The notes under the pieces: model-generated
The model's input: only the letters and a program-made list of their open reading frames with translations
What the model was told of the DNA's origin: nothing
The model's database searches: none
Shown: piece after piece, positions 8,233 to 16,222 of the stretch
Layout of the letters: every line of letters begins with the position of its first letter
Numbering within the stretch: the stretch's first letter is position 1
Assembly (NCBI GenBank): GCA_001874305.1
Contig: MPCU01000002.1
Span: 186,001-250,000 of the forward strand
DNA: 64,000 nt
Source of the DNA: Bacteriovorax sp. MedPE-SWde
Lineage (GTDB): Bacteria > Bdellovibrionota > Bacteriovoracia > Bacteriovoracales > Bacteriovoracaceae
Direction of reading: 5' to 3'
Position numbers and translations under genes: made by a program

Positions 8233-8241
8233 ATAAGCTTC

Positions 8242-8652
8242 CTACTTTGTATCAAATGAATTAATTGAGCGCGGACGTCTATCTTCATCAACGGCTACAT
8301 ATGTAAAAGTACCTTCAGTAACCTTTACTCTTCTTGTATCAAATCTTCTTATTACCCAAGCTTCAATTTTCATTTTTAAAGAAGAGTTTCCTTCCTTTAT
8401 AGTGCTACAGTAGCAACAAAGAACATCTCCAACCATAACTGGCTTATGAAATGTCATCGTTTCAACAGAAACTGTAACAGTTCGACCATGACATCTCTTG
8501 CCAGAGTAAATACCGCCAGCAATATCCATTTGAGAAAGTACCCAACCTCCAAAAATATCTCCATTTGGATTTGTATCGCCTGGCATAGCAAGTGTTCTCA
8601 CACAAAGCTCTCCAAGAATTTCAACTTCCTCTTGATCTTTATTTTTTCCCAC
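8242..8652 (-). CDS. YciA-type hot-dog acyl-CoA thioesterase
   Basis: 136 residues, close to the length of YciA. The motif MPGDTNPNGDIFGGWVLSQM (about 24-43) holds the conserved N-x-x-G-D-I-F-G-G and catalytic Asp of hexameric hot-dog thioesterases; FHKPVMVGDVL follows. It hydrolyses acyl-CoA to free acid and CoA in the cytoplasm. The start is GTG at 8652, ten bases after AAGGAG. It is first of the operon thioesterase-ATPase-permease-HD protein, and its upstream region holds an 18-bp perfect palindrome shared with the divergent channel gene. Confidence 0.9.
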   Translation of the reverse strand: MGKNKDQEEVEILGELCVRTLAMPGDTNPNGDIFGGWVLSQMDIAGGIYSGKRCHGRTVTVSVETMTFHKPVMVGDVLCCYCSTIKEGNSSLKMKIEAWVIRRFDTRRVKVTEGTFTYVAVDEDRRPRSINSFDTK

Positions 8653-8672
8653 TTTTATATCTCCTTAAAATC

Positions 8673-8690
8673 ATTACAATTAATTGTAAT
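8673..8690. promoter_or_regulatory. 18-bp perfect palindrome in a divergent promoter region
   Basis: ATTACAATTAATTGTAAT reads identically on both strands. It lies 21 bases upstream of the thioesterase GTG (minus) and 44 bases upstream of the channel-subunit ATG (plus), the usual place for an operator shared by divergent promoters. The binding protein is unknown. The half-site TTACAATT does not match a regulator I can name. Confidence 0.6.
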
Positions 8691-8733
8691 AAGAAAAAAC
8701 AAAGAAAACAAACTAAGTTAGTTAGGAAAAATC

Positions 8734-9489
8734 ATGCTCGATAAGAAAGACCTTGCCATTTTTACCAAAGCATTTGCCTCTAGTACGGCATTTTCGCTAG
8801 TGTTAAATATAACTTTTCAGATGATAGAGGGAAAAGGTCTAGAAATAGCCGAGAGATTACTTCTACTATTTGGTGGTAACTTCATTTCTGGTGGATATAT
8901 ACAGTGGATTACATACTTTGCCTTTGTATGGGCCATTCTCGATATGAAAAAGCTAAAAAAGAAGGTAGTTGCAGAGAGTTCATACTTTAAGGCCAATCTC
9001 TTACCTACCAATGAAAAGCATATGCTTATGGCAAATGATGTTTACGATATTCATCAGAAAATAAGAGAATTTGAAAAAAAACATGCAAAGACTCTGCTTA
9101 CACAACTTATAAAGAATGCCTGCGCTAAATTTAGAAGTACTAAGAATATTTCAGAGGTATTAGACGTAATTAACATAATGACAGATCTTCATCGTGATAC
9201 TTCAGAAATGGACCAAACAAATATTAGATATCTTCTCTGGGCAATTCCGTCTCTAGGTTTTATTGGAACAGTCTTAGGTATTTCTCAGGCATTAATGATC
9301 GCAAATGGTAAAGATATGAAGGCGATTACGGCAACCCTAGGTGTAGCATTTGATACAACTCTAGTGGCGCTTATCCTAAGTATTATTCTCATGTGGCTCT
9401 TTCATGATTTACAAAGAATAACAGATGGATTCCACGTAAAAACAAAAGAATATGTTATTGAAAACTTCATTAACAAAATTGAGATTTAA
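8734..9489 (+). CDS. MotA/TolQ/ExbB-family proton-channel subunit
   Basis: 251 residues. Hydrophobic segments at about 15-30 and 57-70 are followed by a charged cytoplasmic helical region (71-160) and then the family core: YLLWAIPSLGFIGTVLGISQ (third helix, G-x-x-G-T-V-x-G-I) and AITATLGVAFDTTLVALILS (fourth helix). The last two match the pore-lining helices of TolQ/ExbB. In known members five such chains surround two stalk helices and use proton flow to move them. The next gene, two bases away, is the matching stalk with a vWA domain. AGGA lies seven bases before the ATG. Confidence 0.87.
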   Translation: MLDKKDLAIFTKAFASSTAFSLVLNITFQMIEGKGLEIAERLLLLFGGNFISGGYIQWITYFAFVWAILDMKKLKKKVVAESSYFKANLLPTNEKHMLMANDVYDIHQKIREFEKKHAKTLLTQLIKNACAKFRSTKNISEVLDVINIMTDLHRDTSEMDQTNIRYLLWAIPSLGFIGTVLGISQALMIANGKDMKAITATLGVAFDTTLVALILSIILMWLFHDLQRITDGFHVKTKEYVIENFINKIEI

Positions 9490-9491
9490 TA

Positions 9492-10361
9492 ATGCGTAGA
9501 AAGAAACAAATCGACGTATTTAATATTTCATTTCTCGATCTTCTGTCTGGTGCTCTGGGGGCCGTAATTATATTATTTATCTCTGTTCCTAAGAATGAGG
9601 CGCCAGAGAGTTCTGAAAAGGTTGTTAAAGCGCTTTGTACAAAAGAAAATAAATTAATCAACAAATGTCTAGATCACATTAAGAAAAAAGACACCGAGAT
9701 ATCAGAAGGTAAACTAGCACAAAAGCAATTAAAAGAAGAAATTGCAAAACTTCAACAGGCACTTGCTAAAGCTAAACCTACCCCATCAAAAACAGAATCT
9801 AAAAAGAGTGGTACTGCAGACGTTGGCTTTGATTTTAAAGGTAAGAATGTAGTCTTTCTCATAGATGTTTCAGGGAGTATGGCCGGTGAAAAGCTCGGTC
9901 AAGTTAAGGCGGGACTAAAAATGTTGATAGCCTCAATGGGCGAAGACTACAAAGTAGACATTGTCTACTTCCCTCACTCTCCCACTCAGGACTACTATGC
10001 ACTTTGGGGTCAAATTCAATCGATGAGCTCAATGACTGTAAAAAATGAAGTCTATGATTTTCTAGCTCGACTTCGCCCAAGAGGGAGCACACCTACAAGA
10101 TCCGCACTAATTTATACGTTACAACAATACCCAGAGTTAACAGATGTCGTACTCTTAAGTGATGGAACACCTACAGTTAGTGGAAGTAGAAAAAGGGATA
10201 ACTACAAAGGTCTTATCGAAGATATAAATCAGCGTAACTCCAGAGATATTCAAATAAATACAATCGGTGTAGGACAAAGTAGATTTAGCTCTGGAAGTAG
10301 CTTATATAAATTCCTAAGAGGACTATCAGAGAAGTCTAAAGGGTTCTATTATGGTTTTTAA
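9492..10361 (+). CDS. ExbD-like stalk protein with coiled coil and von Willebrand A domain
   Basis: 289 residues in four parts: a short basic N-terminus; one membrane helix (about 13-31) of the form FLDLLSGALGAVIILF, whose Asp16 aligns by pattern with the proton-carrying Asp of ExbD and MotB; a coiled coil (about 60-95, rich in Lys/Glu/Gln/Leu); and a vWA domain (about 115-289). The MIDAS metal site is complete: D125-x-S127-x-S129 (DVSGS), Thr200 in RGSTPT and Asp224 in LLSDG. There is no OmpA or TonB-binding domain, so the usual cargo of MotB/ExbD is replaced by a metal-dependent adhesion domain on the periplasmic side. It overlaps the convergent transglutaminase gene by 26 bases. Confidence 0.85.
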   Translation: MRRKKQIDVFNISFLDLLSGALGAVIILFISVPKNEAPESSEKVVKALCTKENKLINKCLDHIKKKDTEISEGKLAQKQLKEEIAKLQQALAKAKPTPSKTESKKSGTADVGFDFKGKNVVFLIDVSGSMAGEKLGQVKAGLKMLIASMGEDYKVDIVYFPHSPTQDYYALWGQIQSMSSMTVKNEVYDFLARLRPRGSTPTRSALIYTLQQYPELTDVVLLSDGTPTVSGSRKRDNYKGLIEDINQRNSRDIQINTIGVGQSRFSSGSSLYKFLRGLSEKSKGFYYGF

Positions 10362-12246
10362 CTTCTCTAAGAATCATTCTCTTTAGCTCACGGTATTCTT
10401 TTGATGTATTCTTTGAGTTACTATAATTACTTCTATTAAATTCATTTTCAAATGAATCAAGTAGCTCTTTTGAAATACCTACCTTATCAAGCTCTAATCT
10501 AACATTTGATATTCCGTTGAACTTTCTAAGATTTAACATATCTATTAATCTCTCTAGAAAATACTTGTCTTCTAATAGAAACCTTCTTCTCATCAAGATA
10601 CTTAAGAATAAGAGAATAGTAAGTCCAATAAAAGGAAATATCCACTGAGATTCTTTTATCGTACTTCTTATAGAGAATGTCTTTAACTCATTTTGAAATG
10701 TAACTAATAAAGAGATTTGTTTTTCAATATCAAACTCAAAGAATTTCATATTAGAGTATAGGTAGAGTCCCTCAATTTGATCAAAGAATTTAGAAATGAT
10801 GCCCTCGTTTAGCAAATTTTGGTCAATCTCATTAGAAGATCTGCTCAAGAGATCATTTCGAGGCAATTGAGAGGAAGGAACGATCTCACTGACAGGGTCA
10901 AATTCAACCCAGTTACTACCATTCCAATACTCTATCCATGCGTGTGCATTACCACCCTTTACTAGAATATATTTTTCGGCCCTATTTAACTCACCACCAA
11001 AGAAGCCACCAATGACATTAGCAGGAATCCCCATAACTCTAAGACCCAGTGCAAATGCTCCAGCAAAGTGAATACAATAACCTTGTTTATAATCAAAGAG
11101 AAACTTACTTGGATCACTTGATTCATCAATTTGAGTCTTTGTAGAATATGACAGGTTAAGCTTTTTGAATTTACTGAGTAGAACCTCTACAGCTTCGTTA
11201 GTATTAATTGAGTTTTCGTTTTTATCATTAATTGGCGCTCCTATAAAGTCGAGGAAACGCTTTGACATATTTTTTTTAGGATACTGAAGTGCAGCTTTAT
11301 CAAATGATCTTAAAGTGGCCTGTTTTGTTTTATGAAGTTCGTATCTACGTATTTGACCTCTTTGTGAAGTAGTATCAAAGAATTTATTCTCATATACATT
11401 GAGACTTCCATTCAAGCCCCCTAAAGAATGTCCTTGTAGCTTAAATACTGGTACTTTTTGATTACTAAGTACATTTACCTCAAGATCAGGATTAGCGACC
11501 TCATCTACTATTCTCTCTTTTACTTTAACATTTCTTTGAACCCATTTTCGGCCATTCGTATAATTATAAGTCATCCCACGCCAATAGCCTGTCTCTGGAA
11601 GATTACGATATTTAGAAAAGAAGAAAATACTATCATCAGTTACAACTTCATTATAACTTCCAGGGCTAATGGATGTAGAAAATCCACTTACAGCCTTTCT
11701 ATTTCCCATATACTTAAAAATATTTCCAACCTTAACCTGTGGAACAAGAAAGAAGATAAATACTGAAAATATTAAACTTGGTATCAATAGCTTCACAAGA
11801 TGTATTCGACGATATTTAATACCACTGATCTCGCCAAGTTTATAGAATATGTAAATGATGGATACTAGCGATACAATCAAATATGCGATTTGATCACTTA
11901 GTAGAACTGATCCAGAAATAAAGACGATCAATAATGTATAAAAAGAAAGCCTATCTCTAATACTTGAGATTTCAGTGTACTTTAAGAGTGCTAGGACAGA
12001 GATTGTACATACGGCCGGCTCAATTTGCTTTATCGCTCCATAAAGTAAACAAAACAAAGGGAAGGATATAATAGCTATAACTTGCTTAACTCTCTTCCAA
12101 GTAGAACTACCATTTAGAAAATAAAACGCAAATAAAGTAATACCTAGGATTGCATACGTCCAAATAGATAGTTCAGCGATATTAAATACGCAGAGAATGA
12201 GAAGAATATAGAGATCAGACCTTTGCTGATGAAGTTTAGTTCTCAC
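10336..12246 (-). CDS. TgpA-like membrane transglutaminase (DUF3488-transglutaminase core)
   Basis: 636 residues. The N-terminus (about 10-170) has six or seven membrane helices of the DUF3488 type. A large periplasmic part carries the transglutaminase-like triad Cys391 (GYCIHFAGA), His435 (NAHAWIEYW) and Asp450 (WVEFDP). One further membrane helix (about 544-560) precedes a cytoplasmic tail. In other bacteria this protein sits with MoxR and DUF58 proteins, as here. Substrate is unknown for the family. The start overlaps the DUF58 stop by 11 bases, indicating coupled translation. The TAG stop lies inside the convergent vWA gene. Confidence 0.9.
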   Translation of the reverse strand: MRTKLHQQRSDLYILLILCVFNIAELSIWTYAILGITLFAFYFLNGSSTWKRVKQVIAIISFPLFCLLYGAIKQIEPAVCTISVLALLKYTEISSIRDRLSFYTLLIVFISGSVLLSDQIAYLIVSLVSIIYIFYKLGEISGIKYRRIHLVKLLIPSLIFSVFIFFLVPQVKVGNIFKYMGNRKAVSGFSTSISPGSYNEVVTDDSIFFFSKYRNLPETGYWRGMTYNYTNGRKWVQRNVKVKERIVDEVANPDLEVNVLSNQKVPVFKLQGHSLGGLNGSLNVYENKFFDTTSQRGQIRRYELHKTKQATLRSFDKAALQYPKKNMSKRFLDFIGAPINDKNENSINTNEAVEVLLSKFKKLNLSYSTKTQIDESSDPSKFLFDYKQGYCIHFAGAFALGLRVMGIPANVIGGFFGGELNRAEKYILVKGGNAHAWIEYWNGSNWVEFDPVSEIVPSSQLPRNDLLSRSSNEIDQNLLNEGIISKFFDQIEGLYLYSNMKFFEFDIEKQISLLVTFQNELKTFSIRSTIKESQWIFPFIGLTILLFLSILMRRRFLLEDKYFLERLIDMLNLRKFNGISNVRLELDKVGISKELLDSFENEFNRSNYSNSKNTSKEYRELKRMILREVKNHNRTL

Positions 12247-13138
12247 TAATTAACCTCTTTGCAATATTAAGCATATTCTTTCGATGAGAGACAATTTTTA
12301 ACCTTCCATCCTTTGACTTATATGCAAAACTCTTGCCTGACTTGATATGATTATGAATTGAATGACAAAGAACACCTACTCCATTTTCAATGGATTCATT
12401 TTGTAGTATAGCTTCATCAAGAATATTGATTTCACTATCTCCACCAACATCTTGCTTTATATAGTACTTCCCTGTGCTGGAAACCTTCTTCCAATATATT
12501 CGAGAAAGAGGATCTCCCTTGTGGTATTCGTCTATTTCAATGTCACTAAATTCCTGTAGGTTTTTATCAATTAGCTTATTCATTTCTGTTTGATCGACAC
12601 TTGGATAAACATAAACCCTGTCTTCGAGATTAATATACTTCCAGGTATAAAATAGAAAGTATGGATAACTTGAACTTAGCTTTACTCTAATACTGTCTTT
12701 AACACCCCATTTTGAAAATGAGCTATGAACAGATATATGCGCTTCACTTCTATCCTCAAATATATCTACAGGTTGGCCTTTATCGTGTTGAACTTGGCAA
12801 TTGATTATATCCTGTCCAGGTCCAGAGATATTTAAACGTAGAGAAAAGTCTTTTGATTCTTGAACCAAACTATCTTGATTAAATGAAGATACGTTAAGGT
12901 TTGAGACATAAGAGTTTGCCCAAAATGCGGAGATAATGAATATAACAAAGAGTAGCGACGTGAAGAAGTAAGAAAAAGGATGTCCGAAACTAACTGAGAT
13001 AATGATACTCAAAAAAAGAATCATCAAATAAAAGAGACCAAAACGACTAGGTATAATATAGGTTTTCTTACCCTTAATTTCTAATCGGCGCTTCAATTTG
13101 AGAAAGAATGGATTTAATTTTGTTAATCCCAAGTTCAA
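12236..13138 (-). CDS. DUF58 protein, MoxR partner
   Basis: 300 residues: two adjacent membrane helices (about 34-70) then a periplasm/cytoplasm-exposed beta-rich region and the DUF58 hallmark near residues 200-215, DEYHKGDPLSRIYWKKVSST (the R-x-Y-x-x-G-D-x-x-R-x-I-x-W type motif). Such proteins resemble vWA folds lacking a full MIDAS and work with MoxR ATPases. The ATG at 13138 gives a 65-base overlap with moxR; a TTG inside that overlap could be the real start, about 13 codons later. It is the middle gene of the MoxR-DUF58-transglutaminase set. Confidence 0.87.
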   Translation of the reverse strand: MNLGLTKLNPFFLKLKRRLEIKGKKTYIIPSRFGLFYLMILFLSIIISVSFGHPFSYFFTSLLFVIFIISAFWANSYVSNLNVSSFNQDSLVQESKDFSLRLNISGPGQDIINCQVQHDKGQPVDIFEDRSEAHISVHSSFSKWGVKDSIRVKLSSSYPYFLFYTWKYINLEDRVYVYPSVDQTEMNKLIDKNLQEFSDIEIDEYHKGDPLSRIYWKKVSSTGKYYIKQDVGGDSEINILDEAILQNESIENGVGVLCHSIHNHIKSGKSFAYKSKDGRLKIVSHRKNMLNIAKRLISEN

Positions 13139-13997
13139 TATCTTCTCCAGAACTTACTCTATGTCCAAGAACAAATGGAGCAAAGAATAGAATATCATCA
13201 GGTGTTATAAAGTCTCTTCCATCTACTATCGCCTTAGCACGCGAAAGCTTCTTAATATCGTGTCCGGCCCTTATAGAAATATGATGGCCAAGTTTCTCTC
13301 TTACTGTTGTTAGTATATCAAGAATAAACTCAAAACAATTATCAGAGACTTGGCACTGACTAATGTCTTTTTTAATACTATTAAATTGATCATTATTTAA
13401 TAATGCTGTTATTTTCTTTGCAGTAGATCGAACTTCATTAAGAAGTATCTTTCTCTCATCTTCTCTTGTATTTCCACCCATAGAGAATGAAACAGAAAAC
13501 CTATCAACTTGAGACTCCGGTAAAGGATGAGTTCCTACTTGGTCCTCAGGGTTTTGAGTAGCGATTACAACAAAGTTTTCATTTAGTTTGAAGTCTTCAC
13601 CTTCAATTGAGATTTCCCTCTCTTCCATCGCCTGTAAGAATGCACTTTGACTCTTAGGTGATGCCCTATTTATCTCATCGGCCAAAAGAATATTAGTAAA
13701 TATTGGTCCCTTACTAAAAGTAAATTTACCACTTTCCTGATCAAGGTATTTGAAACCTAGAATATCAGCAGGCATAAGATCTGAAGTAAATTGAATACGG
13801 TTATATTCTAGACCAAAGAGACTTGATATAGTGTGGGCCAAAGTCGTTTTCCCCATTCCGGGAACATCTTCAATGAGAATATGGCCTCCAGATAGTATCG
13901 CCGCAATAGTGATAATTATCTGCTTATTCTTTCCTATAACTATCTCGTCACTATAATCTACGAGCTCTTTCAATAATTTTTGAGATTCTAAATTCAT
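13074..13997 (-). CDS. MoxR-family AAA+ ATPase
   Basis: 307 residues, normal for MoxR. Walker A DVPGMGKTT (44-52), Walker B ILLADEINRA (about 108-117), the MoxR-typical QSAFLQAMEER, sensor region VIATQNPEDQVGTHPLPESQ and C-terminal lid with RAGHDIKKLSRAKA. MoxR ATPases act as chaperone-like remodelers for vWA-domain proteins. Here the DUF58 and transglutaminase genes follow it, while a true vWA protein is encoded on the opposite strand at the far end of the same block. It is first gene of its operon, in a 253-base divergent gap with the lytic transglycosylase. Confidence 0.94.
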   Translation of the reverse strand: MNLESQKLLKELVDYSDEIVIGKNKQIIITIAAILSGGHILIEDVPGMGKTTLAHTISSLFGLEYNRIQFTSDLMPADILGFKYLDQESGKFTFSKGPIFTNILLADEINRASPKSQSAFLQAMEEREISIEGEDFKLNENFVVIATQNPEDQVGTHPLPESQVDRFSVSFSMGGNTREDERKILLNEVRSTAKKITALLNNDQFNSIKKDISQCQVSDNCFEFILDILTTVREKLGHHISIRAGHDIKKLSRAKAIVDGRDFITPDDILFFAPFVLGHRVSSGEDIELGINKIKSILSQIEAPIRN

Positions 13998-14280
13998 AAC
14001 TTAAATTATAGGCCATAAGTCATGAGAAATGCAGATTATTAGCACCAAGCAAATTATACTGACTTATAAATCAGGCAATATTTAAGAAAAAAACAAAAGA
14101 TTGGAAAAGCTATAAAAAGACTATTCTCCTATGTTATTCCCAAGACCTGGAAGTATATTATTAAGATCTTTCACTAATCCTATCAATTAAGACCAGTTTC
14201 TCTATAATTTATAAAAATACGCTATCACTCACAAGTCGCACGTCAGTTCAGTGAGTAGAAATAACAAACTGGGGACTTTA

Positions 14281-15393
14281 GTGAAAGCGACTTTATTACT
14301 AATCCATTTTTTAGGAATCTCTCTTTTAGCAAGTTCTTGTGCTGGACCAATGAATCCTTTTGGAAGTGATACAGCAAATATATTCGACAGGGCGAATGAA
14401 GCACCTCTTTGGAAAAGCAAAAGGGTACCTGCAGAGTTTTCAAATGTAGATATTAGCTTTTTTCCTAAGAGACAAAATTGGCACAGCTCACATGACTTCT
14501 ACATTATTCTTCAATCAAAAACAGAGAAACTTACAATCAATAACGTAAAACTCTACTGGAACCATAAAGATATATCTAAGAGTTTATTTTCTGCGAAGGA
14601 AATTGTTTTTGAAAATGAAGAAAGCCTTATCATCAAAGTAAAATCTCTGCGATTAATGGCCAACAGTGAAAATGATATCAATGCTTACTATGTATCGGCA
14701 TTGAATAAGAAAGTCTATGGTCAAGAATACAAAAGACCAAGGTGTGAGTTTAGAGAAGAGATGAAGGTCACACACACAACCCCATTTAAAGTAAAGCCTT
14801 CTTTTATAAAACTTGTTTCTAACGAATCAAAGAATCATAAAATAAACCCTTCTTTAATGACAGCACTTATTGCGCAAGAATCAGGCTTTAATCCAAACTC
14901 GGTAAGTTATGCTAAAGCAATAGGTTTAACACAGGTAACAAACCTGGCCAGTCACCACGTTCTAAAGAAGTTTAGAAGCTGGAAATCAGATAGAAGAATT
15001 AAGAAACTTCCCGCCCCTCTTGTAAGAGCAATGATTAAGCTTGGAAAAATAAATAGAAATCATGACTGGAGATTAGATAAGAGAAAATCTGTTAAAGGTG
15101 GTATCGCCTACCTTGAGTACCTTGATCGCTATTGGAGAGGAAATATAGAGCTAATAGAAAGAGTTTACGGAACTAACTATGATAGAGAGCAAATTTATAC
15201 TGACCTTATTCTTGCCAGCTATAACTCTGGTCCCTACAGAATCAAGATGAGACTCATAAGAGAAGGTAGGAAGTGGTATAAATCAAACTTAATAAAAGAA
15301 GCAAGAAAATATATGGGTAAAATTAAGAGTTATTGTTATCACTTTAACCAAAAGAAAGGAGGGGGTTATGAAAAGCAAGCCTCTAATTTTTAA
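14281..15393 (+). CDS. Lytic transglycosylase lipoprotein (SLT / GH23 fold)
   Basis: 370 residues from a GTG at 14281, chosen because GGGGA lies five bases upstream and it gives a compact lipoprotein signal (MKATLLLIHF...LLASSC). A second GTG at 14251 is in frame and possible. The N-terminal 170 residues are unrecognised. The C-terminal SLT domain shows catalytic Glu200 in IAQESGFNPNSVS, then AKAIGLTQV and ASYNSGP, all typical of GH23 enzymes that cut peptidoglycan to anhydromuropeptides. In a predator it could act on its own wall or on prey wall; the sequence does not decide. The end overlaps the PilZ gene by 26 bases. Confidence 0.88.
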   Translation: MKATLLLIHFLGISLLASSCAGPMNPFGSDTANIFDRANEAPLWKSKRVPAEFSNVDISFFPKRQNWHSSHDFYIILQSKTEKLTINNVKLYWNHKDISKSLFSAKEIVFENEESLIIKVKSLRLMANSENDINAYYVSALNKKVYGQEYKRPRCEFREEMKVTHTTPFKVKPSFIKLVSNESKNHKINPSLMTALIAQESGFNPNSVSYAKAIGLTQVTNLASHHVLKKFRSWKSDRRIKKLPAPLVRAMIKLGKINRNHDWRLDKRKSVKGGIAYLEYLDRYWRGNIELIERVYGTNYDREQIYTDLILASYNSGPYRIKMRLIREGRKWYKSNLIKEARKYMGKIKSYCYHFNQKKGGGYEKQASNF

Positions 15394-16093
15394 CATTTAT
15401 GCATTACTATTTTTGGCGATAGCCATCAGTATTCCATTACAAATCTCTATGATTTATGGACATACGGCCCAAGAGTTAGGCTCGATTTATAACAAGATGA
15501 CCATCTTTAATATTATGGTTATAGGTGTTTCACTTTATAATTTCTATTACTGCTTTACGGCCTCTGATAATGTTAAATGGAGCTTTCCACTGGCCATAGG
15601 TGTGATTAGTTTTAACAACTCTATCGTACTTGTCTACGGTAATGATTTTGAAAGCTATACAGTTATTTTGGCAACACTTCTTTTTATGGTCATGAGCGCA
15701 TACTTTCTTCTGACTCATGACACGGATGTTATTAATCACCCAGATAGTCAATGGTGGAGAATTCCAAGAAGGTTTTCTTTAAAAGAGAGAGTTACACTTC
15801 ATATTGGTGAAAAAGATATTGATATGGGAGATACATTTGATATCTCAACAAGTGGAGCATTTATTCCTTACCAGCTTAATGATGAGCTAAACCTATTTAA
15901 AGGAAATGAAATAATCGACTTTTCAATTGGTGTAGACTCACCTGTTCACTGCCGTGCAAAGATAGTTAGAAAATCTTGTGCGACAGGAGTCTATCCAGAT
16001 GGGATTGGAATCCAATTTGTTGATATGGAACAGACAGATCGAATCAAGCTACAACAAAAACTATTTTCGTCAAGGATGGCCGCTATAATGTAG
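15368..16093 (+). CDS. Membrane-anchored PilZ-domain protein
   Basis: 241 residues. About four hydrophobic helices (10-120) are followed by a cytoplasmic PilZ domain with the cyclic-di-GMP motifs RRFSLKER (about 137-144; an R-x3-R type motif) and DISTSGAF (about 158-165; D-x-S-x-x-G). Such proteins turn c-di-GMP level into a local change of a partner. The ATG follows GGAGGGGG inside the end of the transglycosylase gene, so the two are translationally linked, which suggests c-di-GMP control over cell-wall remodelling. That link is inference. Confidence 0.85.
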   Translation: MKSKPLIFNIYALLFLAIAISIPLQISMIYGHTAQELGSIYNKMTIFNIMVIGVSLYNFYYCFTASDNVKWSFPLAIGVISFNNSIVLVYGNDFESYTVILATLLFMVMSAYFLLTHDTDVINHPDSQWWRIPRRFSLKERVTLHIGEKDIDMGDTFDISTSGAFIPYQLNDELNLFKGNEIIDFSIGVDSPVHCRAKIVRKSCATGVYPDGIGIQFVDMEQTDRIKLQQKLFSSRMAAIM

Positions 16094-16102
16094 CCAAATA
16101 TC

Positions 16103-16142
16103 GGAGATGGATTAGTGCCCCACGCTCATCCATCTCCTTTAT
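16103..16142 (+). terminator. Intrinsic terminator after the PilZ gene
   Basis: A 10-bp stem GGAGATGGAT / ATCCATCTCC (16103-16112 with 16128-16137), 15-base loop, followed by TTTATT. It lies ten bases after the PilZ stop. Confidence 0.8.
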
Positions 16143-16222
16143 TATCAGAGACTTACAATTAACTCTCAATTTCATTATCTGTATATATTACTTAGATTCA
16201 CAAATGCCTTCTTAATTTTGCT

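Noticed and set aside
8734-10361. Zorya-type defence system (ZorA/ZorB)
   Set aside because: The stalk has no OmpA-like peptidoglycan-binding domain and there is no ZorC, ZorD or ZorE-like gene nearby. It belongs to the same motor superfamily but not to Zorya.
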